Notes: generated from the letters alone by a model not told the origin. A stretch of 64,000 bases of DNA from Hippophae tibetana (GCA_037013495.1 CM072809.1:8193001-8257000), one strand, 5' to 3'. Numbered from the stretch's first letter, positions 49,430 through 61,979 are shown. A program made the numbers and translations.

Positions 49430-50496
49430 CCCCATGTTTGGATGGACGGAATAGAAAACGAAATTGAATCAAATTACTAAAAGAGAAGGAATCACAATTC
49501 GTTCTCCCTTCCTTGGTAATCATAATTTCATTCTCATATAAACTTTTTTTTTTCTAATTTTACCCTCATTTAAAATATAACCTTAAACTCAATCCCAAAA
49601 TTCCAAAACCCTAAACCCTAAATCCCTAAACCCCAAATCCATAAACCCTAAACCCCAAATCCATAAACCCTAAACCCCAAACCCCTAAACCCTAAAACTC
49701 TAAACCTTAAAACATAAATCCCAAAACCCTAAGCCCTAAACCCAAATTCCAGATCCTAAAATCCTAAACCCCAAATCCCTAAACCCTAAACCTTAAACCC
49801 TAAAACCCTAAACCCCAAATTCCAAAATCCCTAAACCTAAAATTCTTAAACACTAAACCTTAAAACATAAATCCCAAAACCCTAAACCCTAAACCCCAAA
49901 TTCCAAATTCCAAATCCTAAAACCCTAAACCCCAAATCCCTAAACCCTAAACCTTAAAACATAAAACCCAAAACCCAAAACCCTAAAACATAAATCCCAA
50001 AACCCTAAATCCCAAATTCCAAATCCTAAAACCCTAAACCCCAAATCCAAAATTCTAAAACCCTAAACCATTTTTAGAAAAATAATAATTTTAACCCTAA
50101 ACCTTAACCTACAAATATAACCCCAAATCCTAAATCCCTAAACCCTAAATTCCACATTTCAAACCTCAAAACCCTAAACCCTATTTAGAAAAATAATAAT
50201 TTTAATAATATATTTCTTTTTAATTTAGTAATAATTATTTAGAAAAATAATGATTTCAATAATGTATTTTGTCTGACGAAAAAATAATAATTAAATGATA
50301 TTATTTGAACTTTACAACATGTAGGGGTATTAAGGTCATTTATAGCTTTTTTCATTCCATTCCAGTGGCAAACCAAACACTGTAATCCTAATTCCGAGCT
50401 TGATTCCAGTGGTCAAACCAAACAAAATTATTTCCTTTACATTCTATTCCGATTCTTATTCCGATTCGGATTCCATTCCACGAATCAAACGCCACC
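49430..50496 (+). mobile_element. Telomere-repeat MITE, copy 2
   Basis: 1,067 bp, flanked by TTA (49,427-49,429 and 50,497-50,499). The left end reads CCCCATGTTTGGATGGACGG; the right end, on the opposite strand, reads GGTGGCGTTTGATTCGTGG, so the inverted ends share a GTTTGRWT...GGAAT core. The interior has an AAACCCTA-type array at about 49,590-50,190, then a block shared with copies 1 and 3 (AATATATTTCTTTTTAAT, GTAGGGGTATTAAGGTCATT, CAGTGGTCAAACCAAACA). No coding capacity. Confidence 0.8.
49590..50190 (+). repeat. Telomere-type degenerate array in MITE copy 2
   Basis: About 600 bp of AAACCCTA and variants (AAACCCC, AAATCCC, AAAACCCT, AAACATA). Interrupted once near 50,066-50,090 by ATTTTTAGAAAAATAATAATT, a duplicate of the block that follows the array. 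Confidence 0.95.
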
Positions 50497-50499
50497 TTA

Positions 50500-53260
50500 G
50501 GGAATAAGGATATCACAATAATAACTTTTACCATAAGTTAATAAGGCATATATATTTTTTTCAATTAATGCAAATTCTCTTTTGCTTTTATTAAATTCTG
50601 AAAATTTTCATATTTTAAAAAATAATATAAATTTATTTTATTTTTAAATCAAATATATAATAACATATTTACTATTTTTGATAATTGTAAAGGTTTTATT
50701 AAAAAAATAATAATTAAGAATATAATGAAAGGGTGAGCATGATAAAATTTCAAAATATATTAAATTTCATAAAAGTAGCAATAGGATTATAAAAATTTAT
50801 ATAATATAATCATATAAATCTATTAAAACTTATATAGTGTTTTTAAAAATTTAATAAAATCTATATTGAATTGTTTAAAAAGTTTAGTATTATAAAGCTT
50901 TTAGAATTTAAAATCTGTGAAAGTCTTTCTAAATTATAAATGAATATAATTTATTTTTATATAAAAATTTAATAAAAGTTTTTAAAAATCTATTAAAATC
51001 TTTCTAAATTATAATTAAATACACCTTTCTTGTATTGATGATACTAGTTTTAGATTTTGACCCATCAATATTTGTTGTCATGATTTTGCTACTTAGTATG
51101 TATTTACTAGCGAGGAAGGAGAGAGGAAGTAATTCCCATATTATATATTGTATCTACTTAGTATTAATTTTTTTTTTCAAAATTCATAAGATATAATTAT
51201 AAAATTATCCCTTTTTTATTTTTTATTTTCATTATTATTTTAAAAAAATTATTTAAATAAATTAATATTTTTATTTCAATTCCTTAACTTTGTTAATAAA
51301 CAAAAAAAAAATGAAACAAATTTATTTTCTCTCCATCCTAGTTCATATTTATTCTCATTCCAATTGATTCTCATTAAAAGTTAATAAACACACGTTTAAT
51401 TCCAATGAATAGGCCAAAGGTTTGAGAAATTATAAATATAATTCTTTAAAATAATTTAAGAAAGATTTAACACTACAACTGTTTAACCATTTAGTTTGAA
51501 TATATTTATTTGATAGTTTTATATAACTTTTTAACATGAGTGTACAACTCCCTAAGTGTTGCAAACTATATGCTTATTGTCTCCCATTAAAGTAGAATTG
51601 ATATCTAAAAAAATAGTATATGTTCTTGGAGATTTTTATTTTCAAAAAAGTTTGTATAGGGAGTTTATTTTAGAAACTTTGAAGAATTTTTTAACTAATT
51701 GAATAAAACTTGTAATTACATTACAAAAACAAATAAGAAACATGAAACAAGGGAGAAGATTTCTTAAAAAAAGAAGAAAAAAGAGAGAAGATAAAATATA
51801 GCGTTTTGGTGACAAATTCACGTAAAACAGACAATTATATTTATTTATTACTTTTTAGAGTACAGACTATAGAGTAATATTTGATAAAATAACATGTATG
51901 GGTTCGTTTGATAAAGAGTATGACACTTGAGAGAAAATAACTTTTATAGTTGAAATCGACATATACTGTATTTCCCATGAATTCATATATTTTCAACTTA
52001 ATAAAATGTTGGGACTATTAATGCATAAAGTTAAATAATTTAATATAAACATTCTAATGATCAGCTCATTTTTAGAAGGATATATATACGGGTGGAATGT
52101 TAATTTAGTTACTTTATTATATAAAAAATATTATTTAATTAACTTTGTTTTAAAAAATATGTTAAAAAAATTATTACAATTATTTTCATCATTTTACTGT
52201 TTAATAATATACTCAACGTTATTTTATTTAAATTTTTTTATCAAATACTTATTAATATTATTAAAAATCTTTATGTTATTTATTTTTATAAATAAAAATA
52301 TTAATATTACCACTTTATAAGTAAAAATATCAATAAACATATTTCTTAATATATAGGATTAAAAACTACTTTTACTAAAAGAAAATAAACTCTACAATAT
52401 TTTCCCTTATATATAATTTTTTTTTTTAGAATTACATTAACCATGATTTAAAGCATATGGATAACAGTTTGAAGTGTCTCAATCTTACAAATACTTTGAA
52501 GTTCTTATCTTTTCTTTTTATTTATCATAGTTAATTGAATTTTTAATTTTATATATTTAATTTAAAATTTAACTACAATTAGAAATTGAATTTCAATTTT
52601 CATTTATTTTATAAAAGTAAGTAAAATTAAAAAAAAAGAATCAATAATTAGACTAAATTATAAATATTAAAAAAAATAAGAAAATTAAATTATAAAAAAA
52701 ATGAAAAAAATTATTATTTTTTTGTATAATTGAACCTTTTACATATGAATAAAAATATAATTAGGAAAAATTGTGAATCAGTTGAGGCTGAGAGGCTAAC
52801 TCTATTTTTGTTACTAAAGGATTCAGATTTTATAATTCGTAAATATTTGTTCAAAAATTTGTTTAATCGATTGAATTTAACATCAGAATGAATCTATATT
52901 TTTTACAATTTTGTTAATTTTTAGTATAAGTTTTAAAATTTTAAAATTTTACATAATTGAGTCTCTAAAAGTTTTTTATTTGAAATATGATACATATTTT
53001 AAAAAATTTATAACTTTAATTTTTTTAAAATAACAACGTATATAAAAGATATATAATTCTTCTACTTTTAAATTATGCTTTTGTAATTTTTTTTAAAATA
53101 TTATAGATCTAAAATCAATAAATTGACTATCCTTGAACTAATATTATACATCAATTTCAATATAGATTTTTCAAAGTCTATAAATCTATTAATATATTAA
53201 TTTTTCCAAATAAGCATGTATAAAGAAATCAATAACTTACTAAAACCACCACGCTAACCC
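50500..53260. other. AT-rich intergenic DNA
   Basis: No gene is seen; an 87-codon frame at 52,057-52,320 is low-complexity, Phe/Leu/Ile-rich and falls inside a dispersed repeat. Confidence 0.5.
52082..52390 (+). repeat. Dispersed repeat, copy 2
   Basis: Diverged partner of 44,221-44,585, same orientation and motif order. Confidence 0.5.
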
Positions 53261-53264
53261 CTTA

Positions 53265-54412
53265 CCCCACGTTTAGTTGGAGGGAATGGAATGAAATCAG
53301 AATTTATTCTTTTCATTTTGTGTGTTTGGTTGGACGGAATGGAGTGCGTTATGAAATCTGATTACTAAAAGAGAAGGAATCACAATTTCTTCTCCCACCT
53401 TTGGTAATCATTATTCCATTCTCATCTAAACTTTTTTTTTCCAATTTTACTCTCACCTAAAATATAACCTTAAATTCAAATCCTAAATTCTCAAACCCAA
53501 AATTCCAAAACCCTAAACCCTAAATCCAAATCTTAAAATCCTAAAACCTTAAACCCTAAACCTCAAATCCCTAAACCCTAAACCCTCAAATCCTAAACCT
53601 TAAAACATAAATCCCAAAACCCTAAAACATAAATCCCAAATCCCTAAACCCTAAACCCTAAACCTTAAAACATAAATCCCAAAACCCAAAACCCTAAAAC
53701 ATAAATCCCAAAACCCAAAACCCTAAACCCCAAATTCCAAATCCTAAAACCCTAAACCCCAAATCCCTAAACCCTAAATCTTAAACCCTAAAACCCTAAA
53801 CCCCAAATCTCCAAATCTCTAAACCCTAAACCCTAAACCTTAAAACATAAATCCCAAAACCCTAAACCCTAAAACATAAATCCCAAAACCCCAAATTCCA
53901 AATCCTAAAACCATAAACCCTAAACCTTAAACCTTAAAACCCTAAAACCCTAAACCCTAAATCCAAAATTCTAAAACCCTAAACTATTTTTAGAAAAATA
54001 ATAATTTTAACCCTAAACCTTAACCTACAAATATAACCCCAAATCCTAAATCCCTAAACCCTAAATCACACATCCCAAACCTCAAAACCCTAAACCCTAT
54101 TTAGAAAAATAATAATTTTAATAATATATTTCTTTTTAATTAAGTAATACTTATTTAGAAAAATAATAATTTCAATAATTATTTTTTCTGACGAAAAAAT
54201 ACTAATTAAATGACATTATTTGAACTTTACAGCATGTAGGGATATTAAGGTCATTTACAACTTTTTTCATTACATTCCAGTGACAAACCAAACAGTATAA
54301 TCCTGATTCTGAGCTTGATTCCAGTGGTCAAACCAAACAAAATTGTTTCCTTTCTATTCCGATTCCAATTCCGATTCCGATTTCGATTCCATTCCACGAA
54401 TCAAACGTCACC
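53265..54412 (+). mobile_element. Telomere-repeat MITE, copy 3
   Basis: 1,148 bp, flanked by TTA (53,262-53,264) and TCA (54,413-54,415), a duplication with one change. The left end is CCCCACGTTTAGTTGGAGGG; the right end, opposite strand, is GGTGACGTTTGATTCGTGG. The AAACCCTA array runs from about 53,500 to 54,100. It shares the array-internal ATTTTTAGAAAAATAATAATT interruption with copy 2, so copies 2 and 3 are closer to each other than to copy 1. Confidence 0.8.
53500..54105 (+). repeat. Telomere-type degenerate array in MITE copy 3
   Basis: About 600 bp of AAACCCTA units and decayed variants, with a higher-order block (CCTTAAAACATAAATCCCAA) recurring several times. Confidence 0.95.
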
Positions 54413-54419
54413 TCAATGT

Positions 54420-56690
54420 TCACACGACTTATTGACGGACTCCATAAAATTTGTTCTTAGAACAGAGAAACATAATTACTAGAAGAAGATAACATGAAAA
54501 GGTAAATTTTTTAAAATTTATAATAATAAAAATAATAAATTTTATATTTTTATTATTATAAAAAATTATCACGTTATTTTATTTTAAATATAATTTAAAT
54601 TTAACAACAATTAAACCTATTTAATGTTAAATATTATTTAATTAAAATACATTTAATATTATTGAAATATTATTTTTATTATTAATAATTTTAACAGTTT
54701 TATTTTTATAATTTACCGAATATTAATTTTTAATAATAGATGTGGTAATAATAATTTTAATTGAAAAAATTATAAGTATTTTTAATATTATTTTATCTAT
54801 TAATTTTTTTTATTAATTATTACAAATTCATCTAATTTATAAGAATTAATAAAAATTAGAAACTAAAATATTTCCATTAAAATATTCAAAATATAACATG
54901 GAAACTTACTTCGAGCTGAGCGTGCAGGCATGTGTCAGTGTGCCACCAGCCTCATCATTCCGACTTGTCACTTTGATTTTCTCTCAGTTTCTTTGTTTAT
55001 TGTTTTCGTTCCACGATTTATGGCGTTTTGTAGAAATTTGCTATATTAGTCAAAAGACTCAAAACTGATTTTCCGCATCCTATGGGCCTTTATAGAATAT
55101 GTCAGAATTTTGGGGCCCATTTTTCCGGCTCTTTTGGGCTTTTTGGCTGTTTTGCTAGTATACTTTTGGGTTTATTTTAAATTTGTACGTTAAACCATTA
55201 TTTTTACTTTTACAACAAATGAATGGATTTCGTTACAATAAATAACTTCAGTTTTCTTTTAATTTAAATAACAGTTAGTAACGTTAGCATCATTGAAATG
55301 CAATACATAAATTTAATAAAATAAGAATACAAACACTGAAACAGGAATTACAAATTTTCAACAAAAATATCTATACGAAGCAAACCAAATATCTTTTTAA
55401 TTTCTAAATCTGATAAAATCAAATTGCAATTTAATTTTTATTTCTTTAAATATTAAAATTTCAAAAGAATTTTTTTTAAATTAATTTCTAATAACATAAT
55501 CTTCGTATGAATGATATTTTTTTATCATTATATTAATTATTAAGATACATATACTTATTTATTCATTAAACGCAATTCGTATCCAATCAATTATACATAC
55601 CCCACATTCCCACAAGTCTAGCAACAATTATTCAAACACTATTTCACAGTAGATAAAATAAAAATTAGAAGAAGTACAAAATTAACTAACTAAAATGATC
55701 TTTCTAACATAAATTAGATGTTATTAATTATAATCCATCTTACTACGAAGGTAACTGATTTTGTGTTTGTGAGCTAACCTTGTAGATTGATTTTGTTATA
55801 CTTGTTATCATAAGTGAATTTCGGTATCGAGATATCAAAATTTTAAGAATCTATTTTTTGAAAGATAAATTCATATTTTATGAATTGTGGTTTGATAATT
55901 GATAAAATATTATAATTTCGTAATTGGATGAAATATTGTGAATTTGCATATGTGAGTAAAGGAATTTTATATTTGATAAAATTATTTCATCTTGAGTTTT
56001 AAAATAAGTAAATTTTAAATTAGTGAATGATGTTTTCACTCGAGCAAAATTTTTATAATTAAGAAATAACAAATATTATATTTGTTAGTTTCGTAGTTTT
56101 ATAAAATAAATAATTTTTGTATTTATAAAAAAAATTTGATAAATTTTGTATCATTGATTTTAAAGTATTTAATTTTGTAAATTTATTTGTTTTTGAGTTT
56201 TGTATTTATTAAATTACGAATCAAAAATAGGTTCCAATAAAATTAATTTTTTGATGTTGAGAAAACTAATTTTTATTTTAAATAAATTAAATTAAATTAA
56301 ATTTTTAGATTTATTATTGTATTATAAAATTTAATTTTTGTTCTTTTTGGATATAAGTGTCATCTAAAAACATACATTTATTTTTGAAATAACAATAAAT
56401 GTGATAGATGGCATCACCATGTTGTTTATATATGCACATGTTGGTGTTATTTTTTTTATTTGAATTCGTTGGGTCTAACTCAAAAGTGTAATGTATCGAT
56501 ATTTGTACTATTATGCATGTATACTCAGATAATGAATTATACACTTCCTTAAAACTATCTGAAAATTGGGATAAGTAATGAATGAGTAACTCTGCAACCT
56601 CTATGTTTGAGAGTGAGGCAAAGTGATCATAAAAATGACCTCTAAAAAATAGATGACTCAAAACAACGTATTATATGTGCTTGAAATCCA
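54420..56690. other. Spacer with orphan promoter-like segment
   Basis: AT-rich apart from 54,900-55,160. No gene is supported; minus-strand frames at 55,878-56,072 and 56,314-56,661 have low-complexity translations. Confidence 0.4.
55083..55140. promoter_or_regulatory. Cluster of site II-like motifs without a gene
   Basis: Within 58 bp there are TGGGCC (55,083-55,088), GGGCCCA (55,113-55,119) and TGGGCT (55,135-55,140). Such clusters mark promoters of plant housekeeping genes, but no start codon with a credible frame follows on either strand nearby. Confidence 0.4.
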
Positions 56691-57019
56691 AAAGAACCTT
56701 GAGATATTCATTACTTGAGAAACATGGATTCTAGATAGATGTTGAGTTTGGTAAGGTCATATTGACCAAGAATGAAACAATTTTGTTAAAGGGCTATGTA
56801 ATTGATGGACTATTCAAACTCGGTATAATAACCTTCAAGTTAGAGATTAATTATGTTATTATTTCGTCTATATTTGTCTGTCTTCCAAATTATGGCATTG
56901 AAGACTAAAGTCACATGTGCAGGTTAAATAATAAATCATATACCCTATTTATAAATTGGTTCCATGACATATGTAGAGGTAAAATAATTATGTTATCTTT
57001 TTAATTAATTGATAGGAAC

Positions 57020-58740
57020 ATGAAACCATTTGATTTGATCCATACTATTTTGTGTGATTTAAAATTTGTTTGAATAAGGGGTGACAATAAGTATTTTATT
57101 ATTTTTGTCGATGATAGCATGAAAATTGCAATGTATGTTTGCATAAAAGCACTAATGAAACTATAGATAAATTTAATCTTTATAAAGTAGTAGTTGAGAA
57201 TCAATTCAAAGGGAAATCAAGGTATTGTGAAGTGATCTTGGTGGAAAGTATGAAATATTTTTTTGGCGAACTCTATACATAACATGGAATCATGCATGAA
57301 ACCATTATGTTATTATTGAATGGTAAAGATCACACCTTGATATAATTAATGAATGTAATACTATTAAGTTCTGGGTTACCTCAATACTTATGAGAGAAAT
57401 CATATTGTTAGTTAATTATCTTTTAACAAGGTATCGCGAAAGAAGACAAATCGTCAATTATTTAAAAGAATCGTGGATTTCTATGAATACTTACAAATGT
57501 AGGGATGTCTTACAAAAAATACATATTAACACCTAAGAAGGTAAAGATAGATCTTGAAGCAATAGAATACATTTTATTGGATATGTATATCGTATCAGTG
57601 CTTATCAATTTCTTATGCATGTATCAAATATCACACAAGATATTGATAATGGAATAAAGAAATTTGTTGTTTTTTGAACATGTATTTGCTTGTATGTCAT
57701 AAGCGGAATGAAGTTCATTTAAATGAACTTTTGATACTATGAATGTACATAATAAGGACCAAGTTGGTTATGCCTAGGACACTAAATATGATAATGTCAT
57801 CTTGTGTTTTTATATTGATGACATGCTAACTGAGGGTAGTGATGATCAAATGATTAAATCCACTAAAAATATATTGAATTTAATATTTGAAGTGAAGGCA
57901 TAGGACCCGTTAATGTTATTATAAGAATTAACATATCGAGAATATCAAGCAATCTCATTGTAAGTCAATGTCATTATAATGACAAGACACTTGAGAAATT
58001 CAATAATAATAATTCTAAAATTGTTAGAACATATACACACCTATCTAAGAATAGAAATGAGAGTGTGTCTCGATTAGAGTATTCTAAAAATAAGTCTTAT
58101 ATACTCAATAAGTTGAACAAGACTAGACATAGCTTACATAGTAAGTAAACTAAGTAGATATACCAAACAATCTAGGATTTGATCACTGGAAAGAAATTAC
58201 AATACTCCTTAGATACTTAAAATACACACATAGCTATGGAATACACTACACAATATATCTAGATGTATTAGAAAGATATAGTGATCTAAACTGTATATCT
58301 GACATAAAAGACTCAAAGTTTACCAATGAATATGTGTTCACATTGGGTGGTGCAAATGTTTCATAAAATCTCTAAAATAGACATGCATTGCTAGATCCAT
58401 GATAAAATTTGAATTTATAAATTTGGATAAAAGTGGCGAAGAGCTTAATGACTACATAATTTCTTAAAGGATATTCCAAAATGGCCAAAGGTTGTGTCGG
58501 TAATTTGCATCCATTATGATAGTCAATATGTCATTGGTAAAACACATAGTAATATGTATAATGATAGGTCTTGACATATATATCGTAGACACAATACTAT
58601 TAGATGACTACTTTTAATTATGGATATATTTATTGACTATGTAAAGTAAAAGGATAATATAGCAAATCTACTAACCAAAAATTTAAATTGAGAGTTAATT
58701 AATACATCATCAAGGAAATGAGATTTAAGCCCCTGAAATA
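57020..58740 (+). pseudogene. Copia pol relic (integrase, RT, RNase H)
   Basis: Readable pieces are KPFDLIHTILCDLK, then NKYFIIFVDDSMK (first integrase Asp region), VVENQFKGKSRYCEVI, HFIGYVYRISAYQFL, the RT box CFYIDDMLTEGS (normally CLYVDDML), [18 protein letters not shown], then the RNase H region MIKFEFINLDKSGEELND and a tail resembling ANLLTK near 58,660. All are typical of one abundant plant copia type, joined here by many stops and frame changes. Confidence 0.8.
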
Positions 58741-59353
58741 AAAATGATTTACAAAGAAAATCCAACCTAGTTGATTAGAGATCCCAAAATCTAGGTTTAA
58801 AGACACAACCTAGTTAGGAAGACTTAGTTGAATCACTGTAAAGGTTTACTTTCAAATGCATTTGTATGATGAAAACAATGATACTTATAGAGACATATTA
58901 AGTTTATGCTTTTAATGGTTCTTACAAAAAGAGTATTGGGCAGAGCATGTGGGTTACTCTTTTCAGATCATTCTTATAGATAAGAGATCACTTATATGAG
59001 AGAAAAGTAAGGTCATTTTAAAAGAAAATTAGGTAGGGCTCAATTCTTTAAAACCTCTCATAGAACCAGGCGTATGTTCATGGCCAAAACAAACATAACA
59101 ATGAAAATGAATTATGTCAAGAAAGATCCATTGTAAACTATGGCATAACTTATATAAACGATAGAATAGTTTAAGGACATAGTGTTTTTTGATCAACCAA
59201 TAAGATAAATATACTTTAATAAGATAAAATATTTCCAAATGTAACACCTATTTATCCTATGTAGGTTTCGAACTGTTAAACTGTATTTTTGTGTCATTAT
59301 TGTTTTCGAGTCATTTTGTTGAAAACTCCATCAATTTTCATTCATATGGGAAT

Positions 59354-59880
59354 TGTTGGAAAACTATGAATGAAACTTGGAATTATTTTTCTCTCATAAT
59401 GAGAAACGGTATAAATGATTAAATATTATTAATCATTTAAACCATTTGTTTTTTCCTTTCCTGCCCAACTGTTTCTACCCTTCATTTTCTTAGAATTTAT
59501 TTTTGTCCAATTACTTTATGAGCTCTCTCTCTTTATATATATAAGCCAACTGGGAGGAAAAAGAGAAAGAAAAGGCAAAGAGAATTTGTAGTATTTTCAA
59601 TTAGAGTCAGAAATATTTTCATTGAGTTTAGACACTTAAAAGGTTGTTAATGTAGTAAATTGTGGTATAAATTTGTTACTAGTTGATCATTGTATCATGT
59701 GAGATATTTTGATGGAGTTCTCAAACACTCCCAGTGAGCAAAACAAATTATTTTAAAGATGTTGTGTGATACATGGACTTCAATTATTCGTTTACTTAAA
59801 TTTATATTTTATGTCATTTAAATTTTGTATTTACAACTTATATACATTTGTATTTATGTAATTTTGATTTGAAACGATAC
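59354..59880 (+). repeat. Copia 3' LTR
   Basis: Starts TGTTGGAAAACTATGAATG directly after a short purine tract. It contains CTTTATATATATAAGCC (about 59,530-59,547) as a likely TATA box and a purine-rich leader (GGGAGGAAAAAGAGAAAG). The right end is uncertain. Confidence 0.6.
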
Positions 59881-59905
59881 AATATTTGTTCTTAATTTAT
59901 TTGTC

Positions 59906-60188
59906 CTACATTTTTTTCATTACCAAATCTATCTCAGAAGTATCTTCAAAATTGAAGATGAAAGTGCATTTGTCAACCATTATGAGTTCCAATTCATCAT
60001 TATACGTCCAATTTTTGTGATGAACCCTCAGTAGAGTCTCTATGTTCACAAATCTTTGCAAAAAGAGACGAGCTGTGATGGTAAGGTCCAAAACTCCCTC
60101 CTTTTTCATTCAAGCCATCTAAGTCAAGTGTCAGATCAAGGTGATCAAGTCGAGCTCTAATTTCTTCCATTGTGACTACAAACAACAA
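59906..60188 (-). pseudogene. LINE ORF1 DUF4283 fragment
   Basis: Two overlapping minus-strand frames joined by a frameshift near 60,090 read TMEEIRARLDHLDLTLD, then ARLFLQRFVNIETL, then KCTFIFNFEDTSEIDLVMKK. This is the pattern of the DUF4283 domain in the first protein of plant LINE elements, which binds nucleic acid next to a zinc knuckle. The zinc knuckle, endonuclease and RT are absent. Confidence 0.6.
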
Positions 60189-60189
60189 G

Positions 60190-60980
60190 AAATATAGCTA
60201 AAAAGAGTAATATATATACATAAACCCTAGGTCACACCAGAGAAAACCTAAGGTGAAACACAAATAAGAGATAGAAAATCAAGGTAAGAGCTACAAAGAT
60301 TTTAAAAAAATCAAAATTGTAGTTGATATTAAACTAGGGGACTAACAGGAAGTTGGGAAGAGATTACTCAAGAGTATAAATCACCTCTTGGAGAAGAGTT
60401 TTTCAAAATAGAAAAATACTAAACAATCTAATATGACACACTTCAAATCCCATATAATTATAGTTGATATATTAGTTTATTATTAGATACATTGCGTATA
60501 TCAAACTATTCAAATGTATTTTTACAAATAATAAATAAAATTTTAGGAGAGCAACAAATTGTCACTTATTTTATGATTGTGATTGAAAAACGTGTCATCC
60601 AATTACTTTTTAAAGGAAGGTTTAGAATTTTGATAATAATTTATTATAAACAAATATTTTGTAAATAAAAAAAATTAAGCAATTTTTTAATTTTAAATAG
60701 ACTAATTATTGATTTTTTTTAATATAGAATTTACCCAATTAAATGTATTTTTTTGTTGTGGTGATATAGTTAACAAATTCCCATTTTAAACAACAAGTAA
60801 TGACTATCATCAGTTTGTGGAGTTGAATAGAGAACCAATCTCAACATCATTACAAGATATAATTTTATTAATAAGGGTATAATAACCCTTTCGAATACAT
60901 TTTAAGTTATTCAATAATTTTAACCTTCAAGCAGCAAAAGACTAATAATACAACGGACAAAAAGGGCATTTAGACAATGC
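60190..60980. other. AT-rich spacer
   Basis: Includes about 200 bp that may be the leader of the LINE fragment. The stretch 60,780-60,983 is the 3' flank of the pectinesterase exon. Confidence 0.4.
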
Positions 60981-60983
60981 CTT

Positions 60984-61678
60984 TCAGCTCAAATTAACAA
61001 AGTAAGGAATGCCAGTAGAGTTTAGCCATTCATTTCCTTGTATAAATGTCCCAACCGTGAATTGAGTTGCCTCGGCCGAGTTGTTGATGACTTTATAACC
61101 AGGCCATGTAACTCTAGCACTTGTATTAGAACCTGGTCCCCTAGCCATATACTCCCCATAATATAAGGTACTCAATGCAAATGTACCATTCCATTCCAAC
61201 CATCCAACAGGTTCTACCAAATCATCAATGTATGATTGTATTAAAACAGTCCTAGAGTACTCCTTCCACGGCCTACCAAGGTATGTTTTGAAAGACGATT
61301 TTACAGGAATTAAATCCGCAGCAGCTGTAATTTTGCAATTTATAATTGATATTCCAGTGTTTTGGTTAGGGTCTTCTCTACCTTGTGCTGTGAAAATGTT
61401 TTTTTGTTTTTCATTAGGCTTTCTTGCATATAGATTGCAATTTTGTAACACCACGGCTGCGTTACCAAAAATGAAATCTACTGTACCATAGATGTCACAT
61501 TCGCGATAGAATTGTCGATTGGAATGGACATAAAGAGTGTCTTGATACCCAACAAAGCTGCATTTGTAGAATGCTGAGAAGTCTGAACCACTTCTTAAGG
61601 CTACTGCTTGGTGTTTACTTGGGCCTGCTGAGTTTTCAAAGGTTATGTCTTTGGCTATGAATCCATTTCCTACCACAG
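60984..61678 (-). CDS. Pectinesterase, C-terminal exon only
   Basis: Pectin methylesterases remove methyl esters from wall homogalacturonan. This exon starts after an AG acceptor at 61,678 and encodes about 231 residues: [33 protein letters not shown] (first catalytic Gln), [18 protein letters not shown] (second Gln and acid/base Asp), [10 protein letters not shown] (nucleophile Asp), [13 protein letters not shown] (substrate Arg) and GWLEWNG. It ends at a normal C-terminus ([11 protein letters not shown]...). All catalytic sites are present. What is missing is the first exon, with any PMEI pro-region and the VAKDGSG-type start of the barrel. It is not found in the 2.3 kb upstream to the window end. 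The gene is therefore either cut by a very long intron or 5'-truncated. Confidence 0.85.
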
Positions 61679-61770
61679 CTGAAATATTCACCAAATAGAT
61701 AAAACAACAAAATGGTAAGAGTCTTAACAAAAAAATAATAAAATAAAGCAAACTTTGTATCGGATATTGT

Positions 61771-61977
61771 TCATCGGAGACTAATTAATGGATTGAAATT
61801 TCCAGATGTTTTGATTGGCCTGATTAGAAGGGTACGCTTGTACGGGCCATATTGTTTCTCATTGTAAGTATATGGATTAAAATATACACTGGCCATATTG
61901 TTTCTGACTAAAATGACTTTCAAACATTGTGAAGAGGCATTCCCACTTCTTCCAGGTTCTTCATTTGAGTTGGCCAT
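61771..61977 (-). other. Open frame between pectinesterase exon and upstream DNA
   Basis: A 68-codon frame with an ATG start (MANSNEEPGRSGNASSQCL...) lies just upstream of the pectinesterase exon. It has fairly protein-like composition but is not part of the pectinesterase fold and is not recognised. It could be the first exon of something else or an unrelated insertion. Confidence 0.2.
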
Positions 61978-61979
61978 GC

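Larger units (their letters stand above)
56690..59900 (+). mobile_element. Decayed Ty1/copia element with 3' LTR
   Basis: Plus-strand order: integrase start (about 57,020), integrase core (57,020-57,300), copia C-terminal integrase signature (about 57,560-57,640), reverse transcriptase (about 57,780-57,900), RNase H (about 58,370-58,680), untranslated stretch, purine tract (TCATATGGGAAT) and 3' LTR from 59,354. Stops occur every 20-40 codons. The 5' LTR and gag were not found. Confidence 0.8.

Noticed and set aside
52057..52320. Hydrophobic 87-codon frame, possibly a membrane protein
   Set aside because: Low-complexity AT-rich translation within a dispersed repeat; the second copy of the repeat does not keep the frame.
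46850..54105. Chromosome end or fusion point, suggested by AAACCCTA arrays
   Set aside because: The three arrays each lie inside an element with its own ends and target duplication, all in one orientation and in degenerate form, with normal DNA on both sides.
56314..56661. Minus-strand 115-codon frame
   Set aside because: It has a superficial resemblance to copia gag (LSQFSDSFKEVYNSL), but the supposed zinc knuckle lacks the right spacing and it lies on the strand opposite to the adjacent copia relic.
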